A stretch of DNA of 64,000 bases from Thermodesulfatator indicus DSM 15286 (GCF_000217795.1 NC_015681.1:62001-126000); one strand, 5' to 3'. Positions 8,771 to 19,711 are shown, counted from the stretch's first letter. The notes: generated by a model from the sequence alone, not told the origin. Made by a program: numbers and translations.

Positions 8771-9865
8771 ATGCCTGTATTCAAACGCCATCATTTTGAA
8801 AGGCTTTTCAAGCTGGCTCAGGAAGGACGTATTGCTCCCCTTTATTTGTTTTTAGGTAACCCACAAACTGGAGAAGAGCTTGCGCGTCGTTTATTTGAGT
8901 TTCTAAAAAAGCAAGGATTTCAAGCTGAAAAGCTTAAAGCTTCAGAAACTAATCAGTTAAGAGAAAAATTATTTAGCCCCTTTCTTTTTGGAAGAAGAGT
9001 TTTTTTTCTAGAAGTAACCAAAGACACCTTAAACTTTTTTGATGAAAAGACTCTTTCTTTTTTAGAACAAAATAAAACCCGCTTAAGCCTTATTATTTCC
9101 ATTAATGCCCTTGATGAAAAACACCCCCTTTATAAATATGCCCAAGAAAGGGCTGTAATAATGCCCCTTTCTGACAAAAAATCAAAAGACCTTCTTTCTT
9201 ATGAAATACCAGAGCTGTTGGCTTCTTTTGGCAAAAAAATGGATCGCGCGGCAGCTGAATCCCTTTTGGCTTTAGTAGGTGAAGACCTAGGAGCCATTAG
9301 GCAAGAAATAGAAAAATTGTCCCTTTTCGTAGGGGAAAGACCGGTTATTACCCTGGCTGACGTTAAAGAAGTGGTCTCCCCTCGCCCTGAACAAGCTCCT
9401 TATATTTTGACCCAGACCCTATTTCAAGAAGGCCCTGAAGCGGCTCTTAAATTTCTACAAAATCTCTTAATTCAGGGAATACATCCCTTAGTGATACTGG
9501 CTACTTTTACAAAATTTTTTAAAAGGCTCTATCTTTTAAGAGAAGTTTTTGAGGCCAATCCAGACCTGGCTTCCATCAAAAACTTTAAAGTTTTTCAAGA
9601 AAAATATAAAAAAACATCAAAAGAAGTTTTCCCAGACAAGGAACCTAAAGATTTAAAAGGTTATCACCCATACGCCATTTTTATGATGAGAAAACCCGCA
9701 AGCCTTCTAGTTTTAGATGACTTTTCTTTTATATTTGAAGAGCTGGCCAAAATAGACCTGGCTCTAAAAACCGGAGCCTTACCAGAAGAAAATTTTTATT
9801 CATTCTTCGTAAAATTAAAGCTTAAAATCAAAAAACGCTTGAAATCTAAAACTCCTCACCGATAA
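8771..9865 (+). CDS. holA: DNA polymerase III subunit delta
   Basis: This is the clamp-loader subunit that opens the beta sliding clamp. The fold order fits HolA: an amino-terminal Rossmann-like domain (PLYLFLGNPQTGEELARRLFEFL), the middle DKKSKDLLSYEIPELLASFGKKMDRAAAESLLALVGEDLGAIRQEIEKLSLF block, and a carboxy-terminal collar domain. I chose ATG at 8771 (MPVFKRHHFERL). The frame also allows a TTG at 8735, and neither start has a good ribosome binding site. Its end overlaps the convergent ParB-like gene by 20 bp. Confidence 0.85.
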   Translation: MPVFKRHHFERLFKLAQEGRIAPLYLFLGNPQTGEELARRLFEFLKKQGFQAEKLKASETNQLREKLFSPFLFGRRVFFLEVTKDTLNFFDEKTLSFLEQNKTRLSLIISINALDEKHPLYKYAQERAVIMPLSDKKSKDLLSYEIPELLASFGKKMDRAAAESLLALVGEDLGAIRQEIEKLSLFVGERPVITLADVKEVVSPRPEQAPYILTQTLFQEGPEAALKFLQNLLIQGIHPLVILATFTKFFKRLYLLREVFEANPDLASIKNFKVFQEKYKKTSKEVFPDKEPKDLKGYHPYAIFMMRKPASLLVLDDFSFIFEELAKIDLALKTGALPEENFYSFFVKLKLKIKKRLKSKTPHR

Positions 9866-10778
9866 TTTCTCTAATTTTGGGCCATTTCTTTTCTATTTCC
9901 TCGGCACTCTTAAAATTAATTTCAAGACACATAGAATCCTTTTCTAAAAAAGGAGTAAACTTGATTTTTGCTCCTAGTTCATGCAAACGACTGGAAATCT
10001 TCTTGATTTTTGCTTCTCTAGCCGAATAAACAGGCATTAATTCTTTGGCCAATTGCTTAAAAAGTTTTTCTGTTTTTTGATGAGGAGAAAGTCTTTCTTC
10101 ATTTAAAAGAGATGTTACAGAAATTTCTTCGATTATTTGTTTAAAACTTTGCGCCTTTTTACGACTTAGATCTTCTAACATCTCCCAGAATAAACGTTGC
10201 CTGCTACTTGAAAGCTTAAGCTTACTCAAAATCTCTAAAAATTTTTTTTGATTTACTTTATCAAGCCCTGCTAGCTTAACCGCCACCTTAGGATTCAAGC
10301 GATTCTCTATCAAAAAATTCCAGGCCATATCTCCTAAAGAAGCTATGGCTTTTAAAACCTCAAAATGATGATAATGAGGAGCAAAGCCGAGGCGTGGCAA
10401 AACCTCTTTTATTATTCTTTCATCGGTTAGATAGGTATGATATTTTCTTACTACTAAAGCCTTTTCTACCAGGTTCAGGCCGCGTGAAGTAAGATTTTCT
10501 TCAATCACTAGGTCCAAACAAAAAGTATCACCCGTCTCATAGGGAAGAACATTGCAAGTGACCTTTTCAATTTTTAATTCTCTGGCTGCCTCAAGCCGGC
10601 CTCGGCCAGAAACTATTTGGAGCCCTCTTGGACTTGGCCTTAAAATCGGAGGGTTAATAATGCCTATACGCTTTATGGATTCGATTAAGAAAACTACCCG
10701 AGGAGGATAGGATATGGCAAATGTTTCATCTTCGAAAAGGACTTCTTGCAAGCTAACAGATTTAAGGTCAATTTTCAA
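9846..10778 (-). CDS. ParB/Srx-fold nuclease-like protein (stand-alone)
   Basis: This is a 310-residue protein with an amino-terminal ParB-like domain: [20 protein letters not shown], then [28 protein letters not shown], matching the catalytic or CTP-binding region with a GRxRLEAA-type motif. The rest is helical and may include an HTH part. No ParA gene is nearby, so it is not a standard chromosome-partition pair. Its start overlaps the end of purC by 11 bp, placing it third in a Rho-N-protein/purC/parB-like operon, and its end overlaps convergent holA. Its role is unknown. Confidence 0.75.
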   Translation of the reverse strand: MKIDLKSVSLQEVLFEDETFAISYPPRVVFLIESIKRIGIINPPILRPSPRGLQIVSGRGRLEAARELKIEKVTCNVLPYETGDTFCLDLVIEENLTSRGLNLVEKALVVRKYHTYLTDERIIKEVLPRLGFAPHYHHFEVLKAIASLGDMAWNFLIENRLNPKVAVKLAGLDKVNQKKFLEILSKLKLSSSRQRLFWEMLEDLSRKKAQSFKQIIEEISVTSLLNEERLSPHQKTEKLFKQLAKELMPVYSAREAKIKKISSRLHELGAKIKFTPFLEKDSMCLEINFKSAEEIEKKWPKIREIIGEEF

Positions 10779-11664
10779 AAAACAATTCCTTTCCTGTTAT
10801 TCGACGATAAGCTTCAAGATAACGTTTTTGTGTCTTTTCAATAATATCAGGAGGCAATTTGGGAGCCGGGGGCTCTTTCTTCCAGCCAATCTCTTCAAGC
10901 CAGTCACGCAAAAATTGCTTGTCAAAACTTTTTTGTGGGCGTCCTGGCTCGTATTCTTCCTTGGGCCAAAAGCGAGAAGAATCAGGGGTTAAAACTTCGT
11001 CTATAAGAATCAACTCGCCGCCCAAAAGACCAAATTCAAACTTAGTATCAGCAATGATAATGCCTCTTTCTTCTGCATAGGAAGCTGCCTTTTGGTAAAT
11101 GGCCAGAGAAAGCTCCTTAACTTTTTCCGCCAGTTCTTTTCCAATAAATTTTGCACATTCGTCAAAAGTTATATTTATGTCGTGCCCCTCTTCGGCTTTA
11201 GTAGAAGGAGTAAAAATAGGCTCTGGGAGTTTTTCGGCCTCTTTAAGACCAGGCGGAAGCTTAATACCGCAAATACAAGCGGTTTTCAAATATTCCTTAA
11301 GACCTGAACCTGCCAGATAACCTCTTACAATGCATTCAACTGGTAAAGGTTTAGCTTTTTTGATTAACATGGAACGACCACGTAATTTGTCGGAAAAAGG
11401 CTGACATTCCTGAGGATAATACTCAACATCAGCGCTAATAAGATGATTAGAAAGTAAATCTTTTAAAAAATCAAACCAGAAAACAGAAATCTGGGTAAGA
11501 ATAATGCCCTTTCCCGGAATGGGATCGGGCATTATTACATCAAAAGCGGAAATACGGTCAGTAGCTACTAAAAGGAGTTTGTCCCCCAGGTCATAAATAT
11601 CACGAACCTTACCTCGCTTAAAGAGCTTTAGACCTGAGAAATTAGTTTCAAAGAGAGCTTTCAC
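10768..11664 (-). CDS. purC: Phosphoribosylaminoimidazole-succinocarboxamide synthase
   Basis: This is SAICAR synthetase of purine biosynthesis, which joins aspartate to CAIR using ATP. The length of 298 residues fits the longer bacterial/yeast-like form. Motifs: [25 protein letters not shown] at the amino end (glycine-rich nucleotide loop), [17 protein letters not shown], and [15 protein letters not shown]. It starts with GTG, sharing one base with the stop of the upstream small gene (TAGTG), which indicates translational coupling. Confidence 0.97.
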   Translation of the reverse strand: MKALFETNFSGLKLFKRGKVRDIYDLGDKLLLVATDRISAFDVIMPDPIPGKGIILTQISVFWFDFLKDLLSNHLISADVEYYPQECQPFSDKLRGRSMLIKKAKPLPVECIVRGYLAGSGLKEYLKTACICGIKLPPGLKEAEKLPEPIFTPSTKAEEGHDINITFDECAKFIGKELAEKVKELSLAIYQKAASYAEERGIIIADTKFEFGLLGGELILIDEVLTPDSSRFWPKEEYEPGRPQKSFDKQFLRDWLEEIGWKKEPPAPKLPPDIIEKTQKRYLEAYRRITGKELFFEN

Positions 11665-11996
11665 TAAGCCGCCGCCTTTTTAGCTAGTTTACGCGTACGC
11701 TTCTTAAAACGAGAAGCCAACTTGCGATAACGTTCATATTTTTCTAAATCGCCAGCCTCTTTGGCTTTAGCTGCCAGTTCTTTGAACTTGGCAATCTTGG
11801 CCTTTAACTCTCGCATACTTCCGCCGACTTTACGCGGCTCTTCTTCGATGCCATAAACCTTTTTGAGAGCAGAGATAAGCTCCTCTTTATTCATGCCGTG
11901 GACGCCTTGAATCTCAGGAATCTGAAGAGCAATCTCACGAAGTTCTTTAACCGTCATTTTTTCAAGTTTCTTTTCCAGTTTGGGCAATTCAGCCAT
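11664..11996 (-). CDS. Small protein with Rho N-terminal/SAP-like domain
   Basis: This is a 110-residue basic protein. The first ~60 residues match the Rho N-terminal helix-loop-helix ([37 protein letters not shown]). The rest is a Lys/Arg-rich helix ending [13 protein letters not shown]. Nucleic-acid binding is likely, but no catalytic domain is present. ATG at 11996 is preceded by AAGGAGGGG at good spacing; an upstream in-frame start at 12020 is less likely. It is first in the operon with purC and the ParB-like gene. Confidence 0.78.
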   Translation of the reverse strand: MAELPKLEKKLEKMTVKELREIALQIPEIQGVHGMNKEELISALKKVYGIEEEPRKVGGSMRELKAKIAKFKELAAKAKEAGDLEKYERYRKLASRFKKRTRKLAKKAAA

Positions 11997-12099
11997 GTTT
12001 CCCCTCCTTTTCGAAGTCAAGGCTAATGTAACAAAAAATTTGGTTTATTCAACTATTTTACCATAAAGCGACAAGTAAAATGAGGTTAGATTTGACTGT

Positions 12100-12330
12100 G
12101 TATATTGTCGCCTATTTAAATAACCTAAATAAGGTCATTAAACAGATGATAATTGCATCGTCATTGCGAGCGGAGCGAAGCAATCTCAAAATTGCTCCTG
12201 ATATTACTTCGTCGGTCCTCGCGGACCTCCTCGTAATAACAGAGAAAGAGTCAGTTAGCCTCGTCCACTGCGGAACCTTTGTGATAACGCTTTGTCGTAT
12301 AAAAAACGCTCGGATTAATATCAACAACAA
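12100..12330. repeat. Dispersed extragenic repeat, copy 1
   Basis: This fills most of the 355-base gap before the MgtC gene. It carries the core GTCATTGCGAGCG..GCGAAGCAATCTC (from about 12161), a Cys/Gly-codon-like GC stretch (TCGGTCCTCGCGGACCTCCTCG), and the terminal block AAAAAACGCTCGGATTAATA (about 12301) that recurs at 52659. The start (ATTGTCGCCTATTTA, about 12107) is the reverse complement of a block at 35051 and 52530. Open frames across it are not convincing genes. Confidence 0.8.
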
Positions 12331-12374
12331 ATAACATTTGCGACTTTTTCTGTCCCCTATTATGTTACCAAATT

Positions 12375-13097
12375 ATGACAGAATTTTGGCAAATTTTTGA
12401 CAAAACACTTTTATTTGAAGAGCTGGGAAAGCTTTTACTAGCTGCTACTCTTGGAGCAATTATTGGCTATGAACGTGAAAAACACGGCCAGGCCGCAGGT
12501 TTCCGTACTAATATCATTGTGGCTACATCTTCTTGTCTTTTAATGATTCTTTCTTTTCTTATAGTTGAGCGCTTCGGCGGAGAACCTTCCACTATTTCTT
12601 TAAGGCTTGATCCAGCACGTATCCCGTCTTATGCCGTAGCCGGAATGGGTTTTTTGGGAGCCGGCGCTATTATCAAAGGAAAAGGTTCTGTCCGAGGACT
12701 TACTACCGCTGCTAGCCTCTGGCTAGTTAATGCTATCGGGCTCACCGTAGGCGCTGGTGCCTATTTGCTGGCTATAATTACTACTGTAATAAGTATTATC
12801 TTTCTTTATGTATTTCGTTTGATTTTTAGGCCTTCTTTTGTAAGGGAAACTTATCGAATTTTAACTATTACCTGCACTTGCCCTGTTGAACAATTGGAAA
12901 AAATTAAAGCTATTCTAGTAAATTATAATGTCGAAATACAAAACGCTGATTTTTTCTATGATATAGAAAAAACCATTTATACCATTAAACTTCGCCTACG
13001 CATGACTGACGATATCTCGGTTGAAAAGCTAGTAGAAAATATCTTAGTTCTTGAAAACATAAAAAGTATTATCTGGGAAGAGGCTCCCGTACCCTAA
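12375..13097 (+). CDS. MgtC/SapB family membrane protein
   Basis: This is a 240-residue inner-membrane protein with 4-5 transmembrane segments in residues 1-150 and a cytoplasmic ACT-like carboxy-terminal domain ([21 protein letters not shown]). Family motifs: [25 protein letters not shown] and [27 protein letters not shown]. Relatives are linked to magnesium or acid adaptation and to modulation of the F-ATPase in some bacteria. Its 3' end overlaps the convergent glmM gene by 4 bp. Confidence 0.9.
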   Translation: MTEFWQIFDKTLLFEELGKLLLAATLGAIIGYEREKHGQAAGFRTNIIVATSSCLLMILSFLIVERFGGEPSTISLRLDPARIPSYAVAGMGFLGAGAIIKGKGSVRGLTTAASLWLVNAIGLTVGAGAYLLAIITTVISIIFLYVFRLIFRPSFVRETYRILTITCTCPVEQLEKIKAILVNYNVEIQNADFFYDIEKTIYTIKLRLRMTDDISVEKLVENILVLENIKSIIWEEAPVP

Positions 13098-14443
13098 GAA
13101 AGCTTGGCCTTTATGTGCGCTGCCAGCTCTTCAGCATAGATTTTTATCTTTTCTTCGTCTAACCCCTCTACCATCACCCGATATTTAGGCTCAGTTCCAG
13201 ATGGTCTTATAAGAACGCGACCTTCTTCACCCAGTTCTTTTTCTATCTTAACTATCAGCTCATTGAGACCGGGAATTTCGTCTTTTGGTACCCGTTCCCT
13301 TACTTTAACATTTACTAAAATTTGCGGATACTTTTCTACCAGATTAGCAAGCTCTGAAAGGGGTTTTCCTGCCTTTTTCATAATAGACAGTACCTGAAGA
13401 GCAGCAAGAATTCCGTCTCCGGTAGTAGAGTGGTCTAGAAAAATAATATGACCGGATTGTTCACCTCCCAGGTTATAACCTTTACTCCTCATGGCTTCTA
13501 CTACAAAGCGGTCTCCTACCTTCGTACGGAGAAGACGCAAGCCCATTTTTTCTAAAGCCTTCTCAAGACCCATATTACTCATTACGGTAGCTACTACCGC
13601 ATCTCCCTTAAGCCTTCCTTCTTTTTTCATCTCTAGGGCGCAAAGGGCAAGGATTTGGTCTCCGTCAATTATGTTTCCTTTTTCATCAACCACAATCAAC
13701 CGATCAGCATCCCCATCAAGGGCAAGCCCCAAGTGAGCGTTATTATCTCTCACTAGGCGGGAAAGGTTTTCAGGGCAAAGGGCACCACAGTTTTCATTTA
13801 TATTAAGTCCGTTTGGGGAAACGCCTATTTTTACGACCTCAGCACCCAGTTCTTCAAAAACAGAAGGAGCTACTTTATAAGCAGCACCATTAGCGCAATC
13901 AAGGACAATCTTTATACCTTCTAAATTTTCTTCACGGGGAAATGTGTTTTTTAAGTGCACAATATAGCGGCCAGGAGCATCTTCAATGCGGTAAGCCTTT
14001 CCGATTTCTTCATTCTCTACTCTAAAAGAAGCAATAGTATCGTTTAACACCATGTCTTCTATTTTTTCTTCGAGTTCGTCAGAAAGTTTAAAACCATCTG
14101 AACCAAAAATCTTAATACCGTTGTCATAATAAGGATTATGGGAAGCAGAGATAACAATTCCGGCATCGCAGCGCATATCTACCGTGAGGAAGGCAATAGC
14201 TGGGGTAGGCAAAGGGCCTACAAAAATAGCCTCAGCCCCCATAGAACACAGCCCCGAAGCAATAGCTGTTTCTAAAAGATAGCCAGAAAGACGAGTATCT
14301 TTACCTATCAAAATTTTTTGCCGACCATGATGGTTTTTGAAGATATACCCCACGGCTCGGCCTACTTGCAAAGCCACTTCAGGAGTCATAGGCCACTTGT
14401 TTGCCTTTCCACGTATTCCATCTGTCCCGAAAAGTCTTCCCAT
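13094..14443 (-). CDS. glmM: Phosphoglucosamine mutase
   Basis: This enzyme interconverts glucosamine-6-phosphate and glucosamine-1-phosphate for peptidoglycan and LPS precursors. Features: [15 protein letters not shown] at the start, the phospho-serine loop [18 protein letters not shown], the metal-binding DGDADR, the sugar-binding GEQSGHI, and the phosphate-binding [15 protein letters not shown] chose ATG at 14443, which gives the canonical beginning; in-frame starts at 14455 and a TTG at 14476 are possible. It is last in the ftsH-folP-cdaA-cdaR-glmM run, a linkage of c-di-AMP and wall synthesis known in many bacteria. Confidence 0.96.
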   Translation of the reverse strand: MGRLFGTDGIRGKANKWPMTPEVALQVGRAVGYIFKNHHGRQKILIGKDTRLSGYLLETAIASGLCSMGAEAIFVGPLPTPAIAFLTVDMRCDAGIVISASHNPYYDNGIKIFGSDGFKLSDELEEKIEDMVLNDTIASFRVENEEIGKAYRIEDAPGRYIVHLKNTFPREENLEGIKIVLDCANGAAYKVAPSVFEELGAEVVKIGVSPNGLNINENCGALCPENLSRLVRDNNAHLGLALDGDADRLIVVDEKGNIIDGDQILALCALEMKKEGRLKGDAVVATVMSNMGLEKALEKMGLRLLRTKVGDRFVVEAMRSKGYNLGGEQSGHIIFLDHSTTGDGILAALQVLSIMKKAGKPLSELANLVEKYPQILVNVKVRERVPKDEIPGLNELIVKIEKELGEEGRVLIRPSGTEPKYRVMVEGLDEEKIKIYAEELAAHIKAKLS

Positions 14444-14468
14444 ATCTTCCACCATCCCGGGTAAAAAT

Positions 14469-15380
14469 TTATTCAATGATAACTTCTATTTTGCGTGGTT
14501 CAATTTTTAATAGTTTAACTTTCGGTGGCAATATTATTTTTACTTCGACTACATGTTTACCTTTTTCTAGATTTTTAACATCAACTATCGCTTTTATTTT
14601 CTTTTCAGCAGTAAAGGCCCCAATGACATTCTCAGGTCCTTGGAGAATTATGTTAACTTTACTGGGGGTTACTTTTACAGGTCCTTTTTTATTTCCTACA
14701 ACCCTTATAGGAAAATCTTTTAACTCTCGGGTAACAATTTTTTCTACTATTTTTACGATTACTTCAACTGTTTTACGGTCAGTTTTTATCAATGGTGGCA
14801 AGTCCAATAAAACTTCTCGATGGATTTCGCCGGTTAAACTTGAAATATCAACAGGTTTAGTAGGTATTTCTCTAATACGAAAAACAAGCGACCGAGGACC
14901 TCTAATTTTTATCTTAGAGGGCGAAACTTCTATCTTTTCTATCTTCCAGCCAGGCGGAGGAGCCCCATAAATTACAGGCTTAACTTTAACGGTTCTTTTG
15001 GCCTCTTTTTCTAAAACAACTTCCACTTGACTAGGACTAATCTCTTTAACACTTAAGCCAGCTGGCAAATTTAATTTAGAGGGCCTTATTCTTATAATAT
15101 GACGGCCAGCTTCAAAGTTTTTGAGATTTAAAGTAATAACTAACGGATTTTTCTCAAGATTTCTTAAAATACTCCTGGGGCCTGAGACTTTTACATAGAT
15201 AAACGCAGGAGGTTCTTTTACCAGCACCAGGCCTTGGGGAATATTAACGAGTTTGAGTTGGGCTGTAATTTCTTTGTCAACCTTGTCTTCAAGAACAACA
15301 AAAAACCACAGAAGAATGGCGAAAGCGAGAGAAAGAATTTTTAAAAAGAGATTTTGACTAAAAAATCTGAACGGGTTCAT
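14469..15380 (-). CDS. cdaR: YbbR-domain protein, CdaA regulator
   Basis: This is a 303-residue protein with one amino-terminal transmembrane segment ([19 protein letters not shown]) and three extracytoplasmic YbbR-like repeats (for example [24 protein letters not shown]). In CdaA/CdaR systems this protein binds and tunes the diadenylate cyclase across the membrane. It overlaps cdaA by 4 bp (ATGA), supporting coupled translation. Confidence 0.9.
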   Translation of the reverse strand: MNPFRFFSQNLFLKILSLAFAILLWFFVVLEDKVDKEITAQLKLVNIPQGLVLVKEPPAFIYVKVSGPRSILRNLEKNPLVITLNLKNFEAGRHIIRIRPSKLNLPAGLSVKEISPSQVEVVLEKEAKRTVKVKPVIYGAPPPGWKIEKIEVSPSKIKIRGPRSLVFRIREIPTKPVDISSLTGEIHREVLLDLPPLIKTDRKTVEVIVKIVEKIVTRELKDFPIRVVGNKKGPVKVTPSKVNIILQGPENVIGAFTAEKKIKAIVDVKNLEKGKHVVEVKIILPPKVKLLKIEPRKIEVIIE

Positions 15381-16177
15381 TTAAAAATCTTTCTCCGCCA
15401 CCATTTATTTTGACCTGATTCAAAACCAAGCAGGTTTAGCAAAAGCTGTCTCAAGTTAGAAGGCTGAATATCTCTATTTATCTTGCCCCCAAGAGCTACT
15501 GAAATGCTTCCTGTCTCTTCGGAAACTACAATAGCCACTGCATCACTAACTTCAGAAATACCTATAGCCGCCCTATGTCTGGTCCCCAGACGACGACTAA
15601 TTTTAGGATTAGTAGACAAAGGTAAAATAGCTCCAGCCACTGCTATTCGGCCTTCTCTAATAATAACAGCTCCGTCATGGAGGGGAGAATTTTTCTGAAA
15701 AATCGATATTAAAAGATCTCTAGTAACTCTGGCCTCAATAGGGGTTCCACTTTCAATAAACTCCCCAAGCCCGGTATTCCTTTCTATAACTATTAATGCC
15801 CCAATTTTTTTTTCAGAAAGAGTGGCTACTGCCTTTACTATTTCTTCAATAATTTGGCTATATTCGGTCCGAGCTTTAATAAACGGTGTCTGCCCCATCT
15901 GGATAAGGGCCCGTCTAATATCGTCCTGAAAAACTATAATCACTACCAAAAAAATCGAAGAAAGAAACGTTCCTAAAAGCCAGTGAAGAGTGAGCAACTG
16001 GAGATTGGCGGCCACAAAATACATCATCACCAACATGGCCAGCCCAGCTGCCATTTGAATAGCTCGAGTTCCACGGATCAACAAAAGAATACGGTAAAAA
16101 AGATAAGCTACAATGAGTATGTCAACGATGTCTTGCCAGCGGAGGAGATGATAATACTGCCTGAGGAGGTCTTTCAC
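15377..16177 (-). CDS. cdaA: Diadenylate cyclase CdaA
   Basis: This is a membrane-bound synthase of the second messenger c-di-AMP from two ATP. Three hydrophobic helices (residues ~17-95) precede the DAC domain, with the catalytic DGA in SPLHDGAVIIREGRI and the RHR in LGTRHRAAIGISE. It starts with GTG overlapping the folP stop by 4 bp. Its position between folP, cdaR and glmM matches the well-known arrangement. Confidence 0.95.
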   Translation of the reverse strand: MKDLLRQYYHLLRWQDIVDILIVAYLFYRILLLIRGTRAIQMAAGLAMLVMMYFVAANLQLLTLHWLLGTFLSSIFLVVIIVFQDDIRRALIQMGQTPFIKARTEYSQIIEEIVKAVATLSEKKIGALIVIERNTGLGEFIESGTPIEARVTRDLLISIFQKNSPLHDGAVIIREGRIAVAGAILPLSTNPKISRRLGTRHRAAIGISEVSDAVAIVVSEETGSISVALGGKINRDIQPSNLRQLLLNLLGFESGQNKWWRRKIFK

Positions 16178-17016
16178 CTAACCTCCCTTATGGCTTCAAT
16201 AACTTTAATAACATCGCGAGCCATGGCTACGTTGTGAACTCTTATTAAATCCACTTTCTTTAAAGAGAGATAAGCAACTGTAGCCATGGTGCCGGCATCT
16301 CTTTCTCGGGCCTCTTTGTTTACTATATGACCAATAAATGATTTTCTTGAAGGTCCTATTAGGATGGGTAGTCTATATTTTTTAAAAAAGTCTATTTCTT
16401 TGATGATTTTTAAATTATCTTCAAACCTTTTACCAAAGCCCAAACCAGGATCAATTATAATTTTTTCCCGCGCGATACCAGCTCCTTCGGCAAAAGCCAC
16501 CCTTTCCTCAAAAAAGGAGCTGATTTCCGAAAGGACGTCTTCATAATATGGATCAAGCTGCATAGTCTGGGGGTTCCCCTTCATATGCATAAGAATTACC
16601 GGCACCCCGTTTTTGGCCACTACTTCGGCCATACGAGGATCAAAACGTAGAGCACTAATGTCATTAACTACATCCGCGCCAGCTTTAAGGGCTTTTTCGG
16701 CTACTCCGGCCTTATATGTGTCAATAGAAATAGGAATATCCCAATATTTCCTAATAGCCTCGATTATCGGGATAGTTCTCTTGATCTCTTCTTCTTCAGG
16801 AACTGGCTTAGCAAAAGGTCTAGTAGATTCGCCGCCAATATCAATTATATCAACTCCAGCCTCTATCATTTCTTCGGCCCGCTTAAGGGCTTGTTTGGGA
16901 TTTAAGTAGAGCCCCCCATCAGAAAAGGAATCCGGGGTAACGTTCAAAACACCTACCAAATAAGTTTTTTTACCCCATTCAAAAACCTTGTTTCTAACTT
17001 TAAGAGGCTTAAGCAT
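16174..17016 (-). CDS. folP: Dihydropteroate synthase
   Basis: This is a folate-pathway enzyme that joins 4-aminobenzoate to dihydropterin pyrophosphate. Motifs: LVGVLNVTPDSFSDGG, DIIDIGGESTRPF, DVVNDISALRFDP, IIIDPGLGFGKRFEDN and ILIGPSRKSFIG, in the usual order; 280 residues is the normal length. It lies 6 bp downstream of ftsH and overlaps cdaA. Confidence 0.97.
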   Translation of the reverse strand: MLKPLKVRNKVFEWGKKTYLVGVLNVTPDSFSDGGLYLNPKQALKRAEEMIEAGVDIIDIGGESTRPFAKPVPEEEEIKRTIPIIEAIRKYWDIPISIDTYKAGVAEKALKAGADVVNDISALRFDPRMAEVVAKNGVPVILMHMKGNPQTMQLDPYYEDVLSEISSFFEERVAFAEGAGIAREKIIIDPGLGFGKRFEDNLKIIKEIDFFKKYRLPILIGPSRKSFIGHIVNKEARERDAGTMATVAYLSLKKVDLIRVHNVAMARDVIKVIEAIREVR

Positions 17017-17022
17017 TAGTAG

Positions 17023-18852
17023 TTAGGCTGCCCCTTCAGCCGGTCTTTCCTGAGAAAGACCGAGAATATTATCAATGTCTTTGGCATCAAGAGTTTCTTT
17101 TTCAAGCAAGGCGTTTGCCAGACGATGAAGCAACTCAATGTTATCTTCCAGCAATTTTTTGGCCTTGTTATAGCAAGAAAGTACTATCTCTCGAATTTCA
17201 TTATCAATAGCCAGAGCTGTAGCCTCACTATAATTTTTAATCTGAGAAAGCTCTTTACCTAAAAAGACGGGCTCATGACGCTGGCCAAAGGCTACAGGGC
17301 CAAGTTTTTCACTCATCCCCCACTCACAAACCATGCGGCGGGCAATTTCGGTAGCTCTCTCGATATCGTTTCCAGCCCCGGTAGTAAACTCATTAAAAAT
17401 CAACTCTTCGGCAGCTCTACCACCTAAAAGGACCATCAACCTTTTGAGAAGATAGTCCTTAGAATAAGTATGCCTCTCATCTAAGGGAAGTTGCTGGGTT
17501 ATCCCTAGCGCCTGGCCGCGAGGGATGATACTTACTTTGTGAACAGGATCAGTCCCCGGCAAAAGTTTGGCCACCATGGTGTGTCCAGCCTCATGATAAG
17601 CAGTGATTCTCTTTTCTTCATCACTTATAACAGCAGTTTTTCGCTCACGCCCCATAAGAAGTTTGTCTTTAGCCTCTTCGAAGTCTTCCATGGTGACTTT
17701 ATCCTTTCCCTTGCGTGCGGCAATAAGAGCAGCTTCGTTTACCAGGTTCTGAAGGTCTGCTCCAGTAAAACCAGGTGTTCCCTTAGCAATGATTTCGAGA
17801 TTTACATCATCACCTAATGGCACTTTTTTGGTGTGGACTTTAAGTATCTTTTCTCTTCCTTTTACGTCTGGAGGTGGCACAACCACTTGGCGATCAAAGC
17901 GCCCAGGCCTTAAAAGAGCAGGGTCTAAAATGTCGGGTCGGTTAGTAGCCGCCACCACAATAATGCCTTCATTACCTTCAAACCCGTCCATCTCTACTAA
18001 AAGCTGGTTTAAAGTCTGCTCACGTTCATCATGGCCACCACCAAGGCCTGCTCCACGATGACGACCAACAGCGTCTATCTCGTCTATAAAGATGATACAC
18101 GGGGCATTTTTCTTAGCCTGGGTAAAAAGGTCTCTAACACGGGCAGCGCCAACTCCCACAAACATTTCCACAAAGTCTGAGCCGCTGATACTAAAGAAAG
18201 GCACTCCCGCTTCACCAGCGATAGCTTTGGCCAAAAGGGTTTTACCTGTTCCTGGAGGGCCTACCAGAAGGACTCCTTTGGGAATTCGACCACCAAGCTT
18301 GGTAAACTTGTGAGGATCCTTCAAAAATTCGATAACTTCTGCAAGTTCTTCTTTAGCTTCATCAACACCAGCCACATCATCAAAGGTAACTTTCACCTCT
18401 TCGCCAGAAACCATACGAGCCCGACTTCTACCAAAAGAAAAAGCTCGGCCACTTCCTGCCTGCATTTGGCGCATGAAAAATATCCATACCCCCACTAACA
18501 AGAGCATAGGTAGCCAGGAAATAAGAAAAGAAAGATACCACGGGTTTTTGTCTTCAGGTTTTACATTTATACGCACCCCTGCTTTGCGTAACATAGGGAT
18601 TAATTCCGTTTCGCCATCGGGAACATAGGTTACAAAAGTCTCTTTTTTGTCAGCTACGACCCCGTGGATCTCTTTCCCTTTAATAGTAACTTCTGTTATC
18701 TGTCCTTTTTGGACCATAGAGATAAAATCAGTATAGGATATCTCCGTAGCCCTTTTATGAGGAGTACTAACAAAATTGAAAAGGAGTATCATGGCCAGGG
18801 CGATCAATAGCCAAATTGTCAGATTACGATAAAAGCTTCGCAATTCTTTCAC
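17023..18852 (-). CDS. ftsH: ATP-dependent zinc metalloprotease FtsH
   Basis: This is a 609-residue membrane AAA+ protease that degrades unneeded membrane and regulatory proteins. Two transmembrane helices (residues ~12-28 and ~105-127) flank a periplasmic domain. Walker [20 protein letters not shown], Walker B IIFIDEID, the second region of homology [20 protein letters not shown], and the zinc site HEAGH are present. It starts with GTG. It is first of the five-gene run and so probably carries the promoter. Confidence 0.97.
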   Translation of the reverse strand: MKELRSFYRNLTIWLLIALAMILLFNFVSTPHKRATEISYTDFISMVQKGQITEVTIKGKEIHGVVADKKETFVTYVPDGETELIPMLRKAGVRINVKPEDKNPWYLSFLISWLPMLLLVGVWIFFMRQMQAGSGRAFSFGRSRARMVSGEEVKVTFDDVAGVDEAKEELAEVIEFLKDPHKFTKLGGRIPKGVLLVGPPGTGKTLLAKAIAGEAGVPFFSISGSDFVEMFVGVGAARVRDLFTQAKKNAPCIIFIDEIDAVGRHRGAGLGGGHDEREQTLNQLLVEMDGFEGNEGIIVVAATNRPDILDPALLRPGRFDRQVVVPPPDVKGREKILKVHTKKVPLGDDVNLEIIAKGTPGFTGADLQNLVNEAALIAARKGKDKVTMEDFEEAKDKLLMGRERKTAVISDEEKRITAYHEAGHTMVAKLLPGTDPVHKVSIIPRGQALGITQQLPLDERHTYSKDYLLKRLMVLLGGRAAEELIFNEFTTGAGNDIERATEIARRMVCEWGMSEKLGPVAFGQRHEPVFLGKELSQIKNYSEATALAIDNEIREIVLSCYNKAKKLLEDNIELLHRLANALLEKETLDAKDIDNILGLSQERPAEGAA

Positions 18853-19017
18853 CTCTAAATTTTTTGAATGAAATTTTTTTAAATTTTAAATCTTTATGAA
18901 CATTTTGCAATTGGGGAATCGTTATCAATACTTTTATCGGAAAAATAATATAATTTTTTCATGATTGCACAATTAAATATATTTTGCTAAAACCAATTTG
19001 AGAACAAGGAGAAGGCC

Positions 19018-19398
19018 ATGCCTAGAAAAATTTTACTAATAGAAGATGACGACAACCTAAGGAGTCAACTGGCAGAATATTTATCCTTAAAGGGCGGCTT
19101 CCAGGTCGAAGAAGCCGAAGACGGCTTAAAGGGCTTAGAAAAGCTAAAAAAAGAACCCTTTGATCTGGTAATCACCGATATAACCATGCCATATATTAGC
19201 GGGATCGGTATTATAACCGTCTTAAAAAGAGAAAATCCTGATATCCCAGTAGTAGCCATAACTGGTTATGGGGCTGAAGTAGAAAGTCTCGCCCAGGAAA
19301 AAGAAGCTGACGCTGTACTTCCCAAACCCATCGAAACTGAAAAGATGATAAAACTCCTCGAGGAGCTCCTCTCAAAAGGAGGCAAAGATGGCTCTTAA
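19018..19398 (+). CDS. Single-domain response regulator (CheY-like)
   Basis: This is a 126-residue receiver domain with no output domain. It has the acidic pocket EDDDN, the phospho-acceptor Asp in DLVITDITMP, Thr in VVAITGYG, and Lys in VLPKPIE. It starts at ATG 19018 after AAGGAGAAGG. Its end overlaps the next gene by 11 bp, which suggests the two act together. No histidine kinase is adjacent. Confidence 0.92.
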   Translation: MPRKILLIEDDDNLRSQLAEYLSLKGGFQVEEAEDGLKGLEKLKKEPFDLVITDITMPYISGIGIITVLKRENPDIPVVAITGYGAEVESLAQEKEADAVLPKPIETEKMIKLLEELLSKGGKDGS

Positions 19399-19630
19399 AG
19401 CTTATATTCTGATAAACACCCAAATAGGTAAAACTTCTGAAGTAGCTGAAACGCTTAAAAATATGCCAGAAGTAAAGAGATTAGACATTATTATGGGCCC
19501 TTATGATATAATTGCGGAAGTAGAAACCAAAGATCACGACGAACTCTCTGACATGGTAATCAGAAAATTACAGAGAATCGATTATATCCAACACACTATG
19601 ACCTGCCCGGTTATAAAAGTTGAAAGCTAA
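19388..19630 (+). CDS. Lrp/AsnC ligand-binding (RAM) domain protein without a DNA-binding domain
   Basis: This is an 80-residue stand-alone RAM domain: KAYILINTQIGKTSEVAETL, MGPYDIIAEVETKDHDELSDMV and TMTCPVIKVES match the effector domain of Lrp/AsnC regulators, but the HTH is absent. Such SMARC-type proteins are thought to sense amino acids or other ligands as oligomers. It is translationally coupled to the response regulator, with its own GGAGG inside the upstream gene. Confidence 0.9.
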   Translation: MALKAYILINTQIGKTSEVAETLKNMPEVKRLDIIMGPYDIIAEVETKDHDELSDMVIRKLQRIDYIQHTMTCPVIKVES

Positions 19631-19638
19631 ATTGTTGA

Positions 19639-19678
19639 GTGGGTGAGTGGTTAAGTGGGTGAGTGGTTGAGTAGTTAA
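19639..19678. repeat. Five tandem 8-bp units (GTGGGTGA type)
   Basis: Five adjacent 8-base units (GTGGGTGA, GTGGTTAA, GTGGGTGA, GTGGTTGA, GTAGTTAA) lie just after the RAM-domain gene. This is a simple-sequence repeat with no visible coding role. Confidence 0.85.
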
Positions 19679-19711
19679 AAGCTCATATTTAAATTTTCAT
19701 TCAGTTAACAA

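Noticed and set aside
12080-12334. Open frame in the gap before the MgtC gene
   Set aside because: It lies entirely in a dispersed repeat, has low-complexity translation and no ribosome binding site.
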